This document shows, in pieces, positions 1 to 5,175 of a stretch of 7,786 bases of DNA. A program made the position numbers and the translations under genes. The stretch lies in the NCBI GenBank assembly GCA_001800945.1, contig MGWJ01000038.1, positions 1-7,786 of the forward strand, in the 5' to 3' direction. Within the stretch, counting starts at the first letter, position 1. Each line of letters starts with the position of its first letter. This stretch comes from Flavobacteria bacterium RIFCSPLOWO2_12_FULL_31_7 (lineage in GTDB: Bacteria; Bacteroidota; Bacteroidia; Flavobacteriales; Flavobacteriaceae). The notes beneath the pieces were generated by a model. It was not told the DNA's origin. It saw only the letters and a program-made list of their open reading frames with translations, and ran no database searches.

Positions 1-152
1 GATTTGGCATTCCAATTTACGTATTTGATATTGTTTTTAATTTCAGATTTTCCTCTAGTCAGAATTACAATTTCATCAAAATAATCTTTGAAATGGTTCA
101 CTAAAACCTGACCTAAAAATCCAGTTCCTGCTGCTATGATAAGTTTTTTCAT
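1..152 (-). CDS. TIGR01777-like NAD(P)-dependent epimerase, N-terminal part only
   Basis: Partial gene: the ATG is at 152 and the frame stays open to the left edge, giving about 50 residues that begin MKKLIIAAGTGFLG. The start is a beta strand followed by the glycine-rich loop GTGFLG (residues 9-14), the dinucleotide-binding signature of extended short-chain dehydrogenase/epimerase proteins. The following ILTRGKS resembles the second strand of the TIGR01777 (YfcH-like) family. Family members are soluble proteins of about 300 residues whose substrate is mostly unknown. It begins 2 bp after the stop of the DCC protein gene, so it is almost certainly co-transcribed with it. The start codon is preceded by ATTTGAAA rather than a Shine-Dalgarno site. 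The general fold is fairly sure; the exact subfamily is less so because the catalytic part lies outside the window. Confidence 0.8.
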   Translation of the reverse strand, partial: MKKLIIAAGTGFLGQVLVNHFKDYFDEIVILTRGKSEIKNNIKYVNWNAK

Positions 153-154
153 TT

Positions 155-976
155 TCAAATATTTAAGATAATTATAAGAGCGATAATTCGATATAAAATC
201 CAAGTTAAGGTTAGGTATTTTGGTAACTCAAGAATATTAATTCTTCTGAAATGCTCTGCAATCATTATACAAACAGTCATTCCGAACCAAGTTATCATAA
301 AAAATTGAGGCAATTCAATTATTGATGAAAGTATAATTATTGGGCATAAAATAATAGTTCCCAATAAAGATATTGTAATTAAATTTCCAATATAATTGAG
401 GTTTGTTTTTTTGTCTACTTTAGTTAAAAATAGAAGTTGAAAACCAATTTGACCAACTGCTAAAATAATTTCTCTAGTAATTGAAGCTTTTGGTAAAATA
501 GTTATAATTTGAGCACATTTATACAAAGTGAAAATCGTAATTATGGTAGCGAATACGATATAAAAAATGCGATATTTTATATTGAAATCCGGAATACATT
601 CTAATTTGGTTGCCTCTTTTTTCTTACTAGGCATAATGACTTTTCGGTTGTAAGAAATAAAAGAATAAAGTTTTTTTAATAGAATATTTATCGTTTTCCA
701 ATTTCCAATTTTTTCCATCCATGGAAATGAATATCCAATTACTTTTAATAAACTGTCAATTCCATACAATACAGTTTTGTATTCTTTGTCAACTAAGGCA
801 ATTTCGTTTGATGCGCGTTTTATATCAATGAAATTTTGCTCCTCTTCAGTTAATTGACAATATGGTTTTTTTCCATTTTCGTCTAACATACCTGCTTTTA
901 TGAATCCTTTTGTATAGACTCGGCATAGTGGACAATCTTCGTCGTAAAGTAAGGTTTGGTTTTCAAGTGTTTTCAT
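155..976 (-). CDS. DCC (DUF393) thiol-disulfide oxidoreductase-like protein with C-terminal membrane domain
   Basis: A 273-residue protein. Residues about 9-115 match the DCC/DUF393 family, named for the motif YDxDCPLC, seen here as YDEDCPLC with cysteines 15 and 18 in a CxxC arrangement. The family is predicted to have a thioredoxin-like fold, but its reaction is poorly established. A basic linker (SKKK near 117-120) leads to five hydrophobic segments at about 136-160, 169-186, 196-220, 225-243 and 254-272, so the second half is probably embedded in the inner membrane. Many DCC proteins are only about 110-150 residues, so this is the long, membrane-anchored form. The ATG at 976 overlaps the stop of the preceding small membrane protein gene by 4 bp (ATGA), implying translational coupling, and the epimerase follows after 2 bp. 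The orientation of the CxxC domain across the membrane cannot be fixed from sequence. Confidence 0.85.
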   Translation of the reverse strand: MKTLENQTLLYDEDCPLCRVYTKGFIKAGMLDENGKKPYCQLTEEEQNFIDIKRASNEIALVDKEYKTVLYGIDSLLKVIGYSFPWMEKIGNWKTINILLKKLYSFISYNRKVIMPSKKKEATKLECIPDFNIKYRIFYIVFATIITIFTLYKCAQIITILPKASITREIILAVGQIGFQLLFLTKVDKKTNLNYIGNLITISLLGTIILCPIIILSSIIELPQFFMITWFGMTVCIMIAEHFRRINILELPKYLTLTWILYRIIALIIILNI

Positions 977-1305
977 AGTTTTATTAATGTATTACAGATG
1001 TATAAAAAGTATATGGCGATTGCTATTGGGATGATTATAAAAATGTATAAACTGTAATCATTATTAAATAGCATATCAGAATTTAAATGCATTAATAGCA
1101 AATTTGAAAGCGCTAAAACCCAATATATTGAGATGTTTGTTTTTAAATCTTTTGTTTTTTCTTTTATTTTAAAAGAAATCAACAAAGCTGAAATTATTTG
1201 TATAAGCCCTAAAATTGGTAAAGCAATAATCGTTAAATAGATTGTTATACTTAGCAAAATGCATATTCCAAATGCTACGTTATTTATCCTTGCAATGTTT
1301 TTCAT
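973..1305 (-). CDS. Small hydrophobic membrane protein, function unknown
   Basis: A 110-residue protein I do not recognise as a named family. It is almost entirely hydrophobic, with four likely membrane segments at about 9-28, 30-46, 57-74 and 85-106. A charged loop (KIKEKTKDLK, about 46-55) lies between the second and third. The N-terminus (MKNIAR) is basic and there is no cleavable signal peptide. The ATG at 1305 follows an A-rich leader (AAAGAAAATT). The gene lies 63 bp downstream of the regulator gene, and that gap holds the second copy of the 26-bp inverted repeat. Its end overlaps the DCC gene by 4 bp. Its position between regulator and DCC/membrane protein suggests that the two membrane proteins work together, but no activity can be assigned. 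Confidence 0.75.
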   Translation of the reverse strand: MKNIARINNVAFGICILLSITIYLTIIALPILGLIQIISALLISFKIKEKTKDLKTNISIYWVLALSNLLLMHLNSDMLFNNDYSLYIFIIIPIAIAIYFLYICNTLIKL

Positions 1306-1321
1306 AATTTTCTTTATTTTT

Positions 1322-1347
1322 AAACTTTCAGAAAAAATTGAAAGTTT
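1322..1347. promoter_or_regulatory. Second inverted-repeat operator (OP2) between regulator and membrane-protein gene
   Basis: A perfect inverted repeat: AAACTTTCA at 1322-1330, an 8-bp spacer (GAAAAAAT) and TGAAAGTTT at 1339-1347. It has the same arms and the same spacing as the repeat in the regulator's own promoter; only two spacer bases differ. It ends 17 bp before the ATG of the membrane protein gene. I see no TAnnTTTG promoter box beside it. Bound protein could therefore act as a roadblock to readthrough from the regulator gene, or control a promoter too weak to recognise. In RNA it could also form a 9-bp A/U-rich hairpin, but no T-run follows on either strand, so it is unlikely to be a terminator. 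Confidence 0.7.
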
Positions 1348-1368
1348 TGATTAAATTTTTTTTAATTG

Positions 1369-1872
1369 TTACTTCATAAACTTCATAAAAATCTGTGCCA
1401 ACCAATTGTCTTTGTATTCGGTAATTTTATCTAAAACATTATCCGCTTTTAATACGAAATCATATAATTTTTTAGTTTGATCTACGAAATGTTTTTCTTC
1501 AGAAGTGGTGTTGGCAGAAATAGAAGACACTTCTTTTAATACTTTTAAAGCGGGTTTGATTTCTCTTTTACTTCTTTCTCTGGATATTTTTACGGCTAAT
1601 TCGTCCAAGTCTTTTTCTGCGGTGAAAAATTCTCTTCTTTCTCCTGCTTTGTATTCTTTATACACAATTCCCCAATCCATCAAAGAACGAATATTCATAC
1701 TAGCATTTCCACGAGAAATTTGCAATTCTTCCATAATGTCTTCCATAGAAACGGCTTCGCTAGAAACCATTAACAACGCGTGGATTTGTGCCATCGTTTT
1801 GTTAATTCCCCATTGAGAACCTAATGCTCCCCAAGTTTGTACGAATTTATTTTTAGCTTCTTTGAACTCCAT
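1369..1872 (-). CDS. GbsR/MarR-family winged-helix transcriptional regulator
   Basis: A 167-residue, soluble DNA-binding protein. Residues about 20-90 form a MarR-type winged helix: QIHALLMVSSEAVSMEDIMEELQISRGN is the helix-turn-helix with its recognition helix (ISRGNASMNIRSLMDWG), and YKEYKAGERREFFTAE is the wing. The N-terminal pattern FVQTWGALGSQWGINKTMAQIHALL is characteristic of the GbsR-like branch. The remaining C-terminal half is helical and charged, probably for dimerisation or ligand sensing. The gene leads a same-strand block encoding two membrane proteins and an epimerase. It has a good promoter at 1899-1929, with an inverted repeat over the -33 box, and the same repeat follows the gene at 1322-1347, so autorepression is likely. 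The inducer is unknown; the choline-sensing role of Bacillus GbsR should not be carried over. Confidence 0.88.
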   Translation of the reverse strand: MEFKEAKNKFVQTWGALGSQWGINKTMAQIHALLMVSSEAVSMEDIMEELQISRGNASMNIRSLMDWGIVYKEYKAGERREFFTAEKDLDELAVKISRERSKREIKPALKVLKEVSSISANTTSEEKHFVDQTKKLYDFVLKADNVLDKITEYKDNWLAQIFMKFMK

Positions 1873-1898
1873 CTTGTAGATTATCTTATTTGATGATA

Positions 1899-1929
1899 CA
1901 AAGGTATATAAAAGTTTTTAAACTTTCAA
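1899..1929 (-). promoter_or_regulatory. Promoter of the GbsR-type regulator gene (Bacteroidota sigma-A type)
   Basis: Read on the minus strand, TTG (complement of 1927-1929) is followed by 20 bases and TACCTTTG (complement of 1899-1906). This fits the Bacteroidota consensus TTG-N17-23-TAnnTTTG. Transcription should begin near 1892, leaving a leader of about 20 nt before the ATG at 1872. The -33 TTG lies inside the 1920-1945 inverted repeat. Confidence 0.75.
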
Positions 1930-1945
1930 AAAAAAATGAAAGTTT
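1909..1945. promoter_or_regulatory. First inverted-repeat operator (OP1) over the regulator promoter, with an extra half-site
   Basis: A perfect inverted repeat: AAACTTTCA (1920-1928), eight A residues, TGAAAGTTT (1937-1945). A third half-site, TAAAAGTTT (1909-1917), one mismatch from TGAAAGTTT, lies between the core operator and the -7 box, 2 bp from the first arm. The site covers the -33 box at 1927-1929 and extends towards the -7 box at 1899-1906, so a bound dimer should exclude RNA polymerase. The likely ligand is the adjacent GbsR/MarR-type regulator, since the same sequence recurs after its gene. Confidence 0.75.
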
Positions 1946-1963
1946 GTTTTAAAAAGGTTATTT

Positions 1964-2005
1964 GAAAGAGAAAACCCTCATAGAGTTTTGAACTCTATGA
2001 GGGTT
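1964..2005 (-). terminator. Intrinsic terminator of the M3 peptidase gene
   Basis: A perfect 15-bp inverted repeat (1973-1987 and 1991-2005) with a 3-base loop starts 8 bp beyond the peptidase stop codon. On the minus strand it is followed by the T-rich tract TTTTCTCTTTC. The plus strand has no T-run after the stem, so it acts for the minus-strand peptidase transcript. It separates the peptidase from the regulator operon downstream. Confidence 0.85.
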
Positions 2006-2013
2006 GGTGTTGA

Positions 2014-4041
2014 TTAAGATAGAAGCCCAGCACGTTTCAACAACGCATCAGGTTTCGGTTCCTGACCTCTAAATTGTTTGTACAAAGTCATTGGATGATC
2101 CGTTCCACCTTTTGATAATACGTTTTCTTTAAATTTCGTAGCGACTTCTTTATTAAAAATGCCTTTTTCTTGGAAATACGCAAACGCATCGGCATCTAAA
2201 ACTTCTGCCCATTTGTAACTGTAATATCCTGAAGAATAACCACCTTGAAAAATATGTGAGAAAGAAACACTCATACAGTTTTCAGCAACATCAGGATATA
2301 AAGAAGTGTCGCCCATTGCTTGTTTTTCAAACGTTTTTACATTTTCAATAATTTGATTTTTTCCGTGGTATTCCATGTCTAACAAGCCGAAACTTAACTG
2401 ACGTAATGTAGCCATTCCTTCTAAGAAACTCGCAGATTCTTTAATTTTCTCTACATATTCTTGCGGAATAATTTCTCCCGTTTCATAATGTTTCGCAAAT
2501 AAAGCCAGCGCCTCTGGTTCGTAACACCAGTTTTCCATTACTTGTGAAGGCAATTCTACAAAATCCCAAAACACGGAAGTTCCAGACAAACTTGGATAAG
2601 TTGTATTCGCTAACATGCCATGCAAACCGTGTCCGAATTCGTGGAATAAAGTTGTTACTTCATTAAAAGTTAATAAAGAAGGTTTGGTTGCAGTTGGTGG
2701 CGTAAAATTACATACATTCGAAACATGTGGTCTTTCGTTGTTTCCTCCTTTAATATATTGAGGTTTGAAAGATGTCATCCAAGCGCCATTTCGTTTACCT
2801 TTTCTTGGGAAGAAATCGGTGTAAAAAATCGCAACTAAATTCTTATTTTCATCTAAAACTTCAAACGTTTGTACATCTGGATGGTATTTATCAATATCAA
2901 ACACTTCGTTAAAAGTTAATCCGAAAAGCTTTTCAGCGATTGTAAAAGCTCCGTTTAAAACGTTTTCTAATTTGAAATACGGTTTCAACACTTCGTCATC
3001 CAAATTGAATAATTTTTGTTTTAATTTTTCAGAATAATAGGCACCATCCCATTTTTCTAATTGCTCAATTCCGTCTAAATCTTTCGCAAAAGCAGATAAT
3101 TGTTCAAATTCTTTTTTCGCTGCGGGTTTGGCTTTTTCTAAAATATCATTTAAAAAAGCTAAAACTTTTGTTGGATTTTGCGCCATTCGTTCTTCTAAAA
3201 CAAAATGCGCATGTGTTTCGTAACCTAATAAATTAGCGCGTTCATGACGAAGAGCTACAATTTTTTTGGTAATTTCTTCGTTGTTGTATTCGTTATTCTG
3301 AAAGGCTTTTTTTCCATACGAAATCGCCATTTTTTTTCTTAATTCTCTGTTTTCAATATAGGTTACGAACGGAATATAACTTGGAAAATCTAACGTGAAA
3401 ATCCATCCTGTTTCATTTTTTGATTTTGCTAAATCGGCTGCAGCTTCTTTGGCACCTTCTGGCAAACCTTTTAAGTCTTCTTCGTTAGTAAGATGTAATT
3501 GAAAATTGTTAGTTTCGGCTAAAACATTTTCGCCAAATGTTAATGAAAGTTTTGCTAATTCGGTATCGATTTCTCGTAAACGGATTTTCTTTTCGTCTGA
3601 AAGTAGTGCACCATTTCTTGTAAAACCTTTATATTTTTTATCTAGTAAAGTGGCTTGTTCTATAGTCAGGTTTAAATTTGCTTTATTTTCATAAACGGAT
3701 TTTACCCTTTTAAATAAGTCTTCATTTAAGGCGATGTCATTTCCAAATTCGGTAATTAATGGTGTTACTTCTTGTGCGATTTTTTGCATTTCATCTGAAG
3801 TTTCAGCCGAATTTAAATTGAAAAACACACTTGATAAGCGATCTAGTTGTTCTCCAGAAAAATCTAAGGCTTCAATTGTATTTTCAAACGTTGGCTTTTC
3901 CGTTGAGTGAATAATAGAATCGATTTCTTCTCTAGCTTTTTGGATATTTTGAATAAAAGCTGGTAAATACTCCTCAATTTTTATTTTTGAGAAAGGTGCA
4001 GTATTGCATTTTGTTTGAAAAACGTGTGTTAAAACTGACAT
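2014..4041 (-). CDS. M3-family zinc metallopeptidase (oligopeptidase A / peptidyl-dipeptidase Dcp type)
   Basis: A 675-residue cytoplasmic peptidase with no signal peptide, full length for the M3A family (about 680 residues). The zinc site is complete: HEFGH at 467-471 (His467, catalytic Glu468, His471), with third ligand Glu496 in FVELPSQ. The helical N-terminal half and the substrate-binding C-terminal stretch SFSHIFQGGYSSGYYSYKWAEVL are typical of the family. M3A enzymes hydrolyse short peptides released by protein turnover. The C-terminus (GIFNKE..., LSKGGTDHPM, FRGQEPKPDALL) reads to me closer to oligopeptidase A (PrlC) than to E. coli Dcp, although flavobacterial homologues are often labelled Dcp, so I give no symbol. 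The ATG at 4041 opens a sequence aligned with the family N-terminus. I see no clear promoter upstream on the minus strand. It ends at its own terminator. Confidence 0.95.
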   Translation of the reverse strand: MSVLTHVFQTKCNTAPFSKIKIEEYLPAFIQNIQKAREEIDSIIHSTEKPTFENTIEALDFSGEQLDRLSSVFFNLNSAETSDEMQKIAQEVTPLITEFGNDIALNEDLFKRVKSVYENKANLNLTIEQATLLDKKYKGFTRNGALLSDEKKIRLREIDTELAKLSLTFGENVLAETNNFQLHLTNEEDLKGLPEGAKEAAADLAKSKNETGWIFTLDFPSYIPFVTYIENRELRKKMAISYGKKAFQNNEYNNEEITKKIVALRHERANLLGYETHAHFVLEERMAQNPTKVLAFLNDILEKAKPAAKKEFEQLSAFAKDLDGIEQLEKWDGAYYSEKLKQKLFNLDDEVLKPYFKLENVLNGAFTIAEKLFGLTFNEVFDIDKYHPDVQTFEVLDENKNLVAIFYTDFFPRKGKRNGAWMTSFKPQYIKGGNNERPHVSNVCNFTPPTATKPSLLTFNEVTTLFHEFGHGLHGMLANTTYPSLSGTSVFWDFVELPSQVMENWCYEPEALALFAKHYETGEIIPQEYVEKIKESASFLEGMATLRQLSFGLLDMEYHGKNQIIENVKTFEKQAMGDTSLYPDVAENCMSVSFSHIFQGGYSSGYYSYKWAEVLDADAFAYFQEKGIFNKEVATKFKENVLSKGGTDHPMTLYKQFRGQEPKPDALLKRAGLLS

Positions 4042-4174
4042 ATTTTGTTAATTTTTTATTTTTTATTGAATTATTCCGAAAATTGCTTAATTTATGAAAG
4101 CCCTTATTTTATTAGTGTTTCGGTAGATTTCTTAAATTATCTTCAACAAATTTTGAAAAAATCCGATGAAATGC
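4042..4174. other. A+T-rich intergenic stretch upstream of the M3 peptidase, no gene seen
   Basis: These 133 bp lie between the peptidase start and the small-RNA promoter. I find no consensus promoter facing the peptidase, no hairpin of note and no convincing reading frame. A ten-codon frame starting at ATG 4094 on the plus strand has no supporting signal. The peptidase promoter, if here, must be a variant. Confidence 0.5.
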
Positions 4175-4204
4175 TTGTTTTTATCGATTAAGTGCGTATA
4201 TTTG
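4175..4204 (+). promoter_or_regulatory. Plus-strand promoter of the candidate small RNA
   Basis: TTG at 4175-4177, a 19-bp spacer, and TATATTTG at 4197-4204 give an exact match to the Bacteroidota promoter consensus TTG-N17-23-TAnnTTTG. It points away from the divergent M3 peptidase gene and towards the tail end of purE, which lies on the opposite strand, so it serves neither neighbour. The predicted transcript start is near 4210. Confidence 0.7.
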
Positions 4205-4209
4205 TAAAA

Positions 4210-4320
4210 GAAATAAGCGAAACAATCGCCCTTTTTTCCCCAAAGAAGAATTTTTTTTATAGTTGTCACTTAATTGTGAATAGATTTTTGGCCCCGACCT
4301 AGTAATAAGTCGGGGTTTTT
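4210..4320 (+). ncRNA. Candidate small non-coding RNA, about 110 nt, between the M3 peptidase and purE
   Basis: This stretch lies between an exact consensus promoter (4175-4204) and a strong intrinsic terminator (4292-4326), both on the plus strand, while the genes on both sides are on the minus strand. It has no ATG in any plus frame, so a peptide is unlikely. Visible structure in order: hairpin GCGA-AACAA-UCGC (4217-4229), a C/U-rich single-stranded tract (4230-4239), a possible 7-bp stem CCAAAGA (4240-4246) with UUUUUGG (4285-4291) enclosing a small UCAC/GUGA hairpin (4266-4279), then the terminator stem. The length would suit a 6S-type RNA, and Bacillus 6S-2 RNA also sits beside purE, but I cannot confirm a 6S fold. 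It could instead be a trans-acting regulator. The 5' end is estimated to a few bases. Confidence 0.55.
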
Positions 4321-4326
4321 GTTTTT
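4292..4326 (+). terminator. Intrinsic terminator, plus strand
   Basis: CCCCGAC (4292-4298) pairs with GTCGGGG (4309-4315) around a 10-base loop, and is followed by TTTTTGTTTTT (4316-4326). The T-run exists only on the plus strand: read on the minus strand the stem is followed by CCAAAAA, so it is not a normal terminator for purE. It abuts the purE stop codon (4327-4329). With the promoter at 4175-4204 it defines the candidate small RNA. Confidence 0.85.
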
Positions 4327-4809
4327 CTATTTATTTAGGTTTTCCGAAGCTTTTAAAACCGTATCGCGTAAGCCTTCTTTGTAAAAAATAATTTTATCTA
4401 ATACACATTTATCTGAACTTCCAATGATTTGAGCAGCTAAAATCCCAGCATTTTTCGCACCATTTAAAGCTACAGTTGCCACCGGAACACCACCAGGCAT
4501 TTGTAAAATAGATAAAACAGAATCCCAACCATCGATAGAATTGCTCGATTTTACCGGAACTCCAATAACTGGAAGCGGACTCATTGATGCTACCATTCCA
4601 GGTAAATGCGCTGCGCCACCAGCTCCAGCAATAATAACTGAGATACCACGATTATGAGCATTTTTACTAAAATCGAATAATTTTTCTGGCGTTCTATGTG
4701 CTGAAACAATATCAACTTCAATTTCGATATCAAATCCTTTTAAAATGTCTATGGCTTCTTGCATGACCGGCATATCCGAAATGCTTCCCATTATGATGGC
4801 TACTTTCAT
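4327..4809 (-). CDS. purE: N5-carboxyaminoimidazole ribonucleotide mutase
   Basis: A 160-residue class I PurE, normal length for the bacterial enzyme. It converts N5-CAIR, the product of PurK, to CAIR in de novo purine synthesis, and family members form cytoplasmic octamers. Signature motifs are all present: GSISDMP (8-14), SAHRTPE (36-42, with the catalytic histidine at 38), AGAGGAAHLPGM (61-72) and the C-terminal MPGGVPVATV (104-113). The ATG at 4809 is directly supported by the family start MKVAIIMGS. It is the last gene of a purK - small membrane protein - purE series. On the mRNA, a CCCCC-TTC-GGGGG hairpin and another G-run end about 6 nt before its start codon, so translation may be affected. 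No terminator for its own direction is evident. Confidence 0.97.
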   Translation of the reverse strand: MKVAIIMGSISDMPVMQEAIDILKGFDIEIEVDIVSAHRTPEKLFDFSKNAHNRGISVIIAGAGGAAHLPGMVASMSPLPVIGVPVKSSNSIDGWDSVLSILQMPGGVPVATVALNGAKNAGILAAQIIGSSDKCVLDKIIFYKEGLRDTVLKASENLNK

Positions 4810-4814
4810 ATTAG

Positions 4815-4857
4815 CCCCCTAACCCCCGAAGGGGGAATCCTACTAGGGGTGAGTAGG
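4815..4857. repeat. C/G-run hairpin repeat between the small membrane gene and purE
   Basis: On the plus strand there are CCCCC (4815-4819), CCCCC (4823-4827), GAA and GGGGG (4831-4835), then a second inverted repeat CCTACT (4839-4844) with AGTAGG (4852-4857). The block is strikingly GC-rich in an AT-rich region. From general familiarity I believe similar C-run/GAA/G-run strings recur between genes in flavobacteria, so it may be a dispersed repeat, but a genome search is needed. It contains the stop codon of the small membrane protein. There is no T-run, so it is not a standard terminator. In mRNA the C-run could pair with either of two G-runs, one 6 nt before purE. Confidence 0.6.
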
Positions 4858-5136
4858 GTTTAAAATTGTTTTTTTGTTTATTATTATTGAAAGAATAAAA
4901 CAGATAATCAAATTATATAAAATATTAATAAAATGAGTTCCGTGCAATAAAGTTCTTTCATCGCATTCTCCTCTAACTTCAAATTGATAATACATTTCAA
5001 ATGGAAAACCAATTGTTAAATTTGGAGATATAGTATTAAATCTTGAGTAAATCATTGAAAATGATAATGATAAAAATGAAATTACACAAAATAAAATTAT
5101 GGAATAAAAACTAATTGTTATGATTTGTTTATTCAT
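4843..5136 (-). CDS. Small two-helix membrane protein, function unknown
   Basis: A 97-residue protein from ATG 5136; a TTG at 5142 is in frame but less plausible. I do not recognise a named family. Helix 1 is near residues 5-30 and helix 2 near 68-88. Between them is a probably extracytoplasmic loop with GFPFEMYYQFEVRGECDE and HGTHFINILYN, which looks like a conserved Bacteroidota small-protein pattern (GFPF..YY) rather than random translation. It sits 39 bp after purK and 33 bp before purE on the same strand, so it is likely co-transcribed with them, though nothing links it to purine synthesis. Both ends touch repeats: the start codon is the last three bases of a 16-bp tandem repeat, and the C-terminal residues NPTHP and stop codon come from the C/G-run repeat. 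The original C-terminus may have been altered. Confidence 0.7.
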   Translation of the reverse strand: MNKQIITISFYSIILFCVISFLSLSFSMIYSRFNTISPNLTIGFPFEMYYQFEVRGECDERTLLHGTHFINILYNLIICFILSIIINKKTILNPTHP

Positions 5137-5165
5137 TTTCAAATTGACACATTTTCAAATTGGCA
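5134..5165. repeat. 16-bp tandem direct repeat between purK and the small membrane gene
   Basis: Two adjacent copies, CATTTTCAAATTGACA (5134-5149) and CATTTTCAAATTGGCA (5150-5165), differ at one base. A degenerate trailing piece (TATTGATACATTA) runs into the purK stop codon. On the coding strand each unit reads as ...CAATTTGAAAATG, and the last ATG is the start codon of the membrane protein. Units of this kind may be dispersed between genes in flavobacterial genomes, which cannot be tested here. Confidence 0.7.
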
Positions 5166-5175
5166 TATTGATACA

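Noticed and set aside
1322..1347. Intrinsic terminator after the regulator gene
   Set aside because: The stem is A/T-rich and not followed by a T-run on either strand, and its sequence equals the promoter operator.
1505..1816. Plus-strand open frame inside the regulator gene
   Set aside because: Antisense to a well-supported winged-helix regulator, with no recognisable protein.
1973..2005. Transposon end or attachment site, because of the perfect 15-bp inverted repeat
   Set aside because: Position right after the peptidase stop and the T-rich tract on the same strand explain it as a terminator; no transposase is nearby.
3544..3552. Extra copy of the operator arm TGAAAGTTT inside the M3 peptidase gene
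   Set aside because: The matching second arm is absent at the expected spacing, so it is a chance half-site in coding sequence.
4094..4126. Ten-codon plus-strand frame (MKALILLVFR) upstream of the small RNA
   Set aside because: It has no promoter, ribosome site or family support, and lies upstream of the predicted transcript start.
4292..4326. Terminator of purE
   Set aside because: On the minus strand the hairpin is followed by CCAAAAA, not a T-run; the T-run is on the plus strand only.
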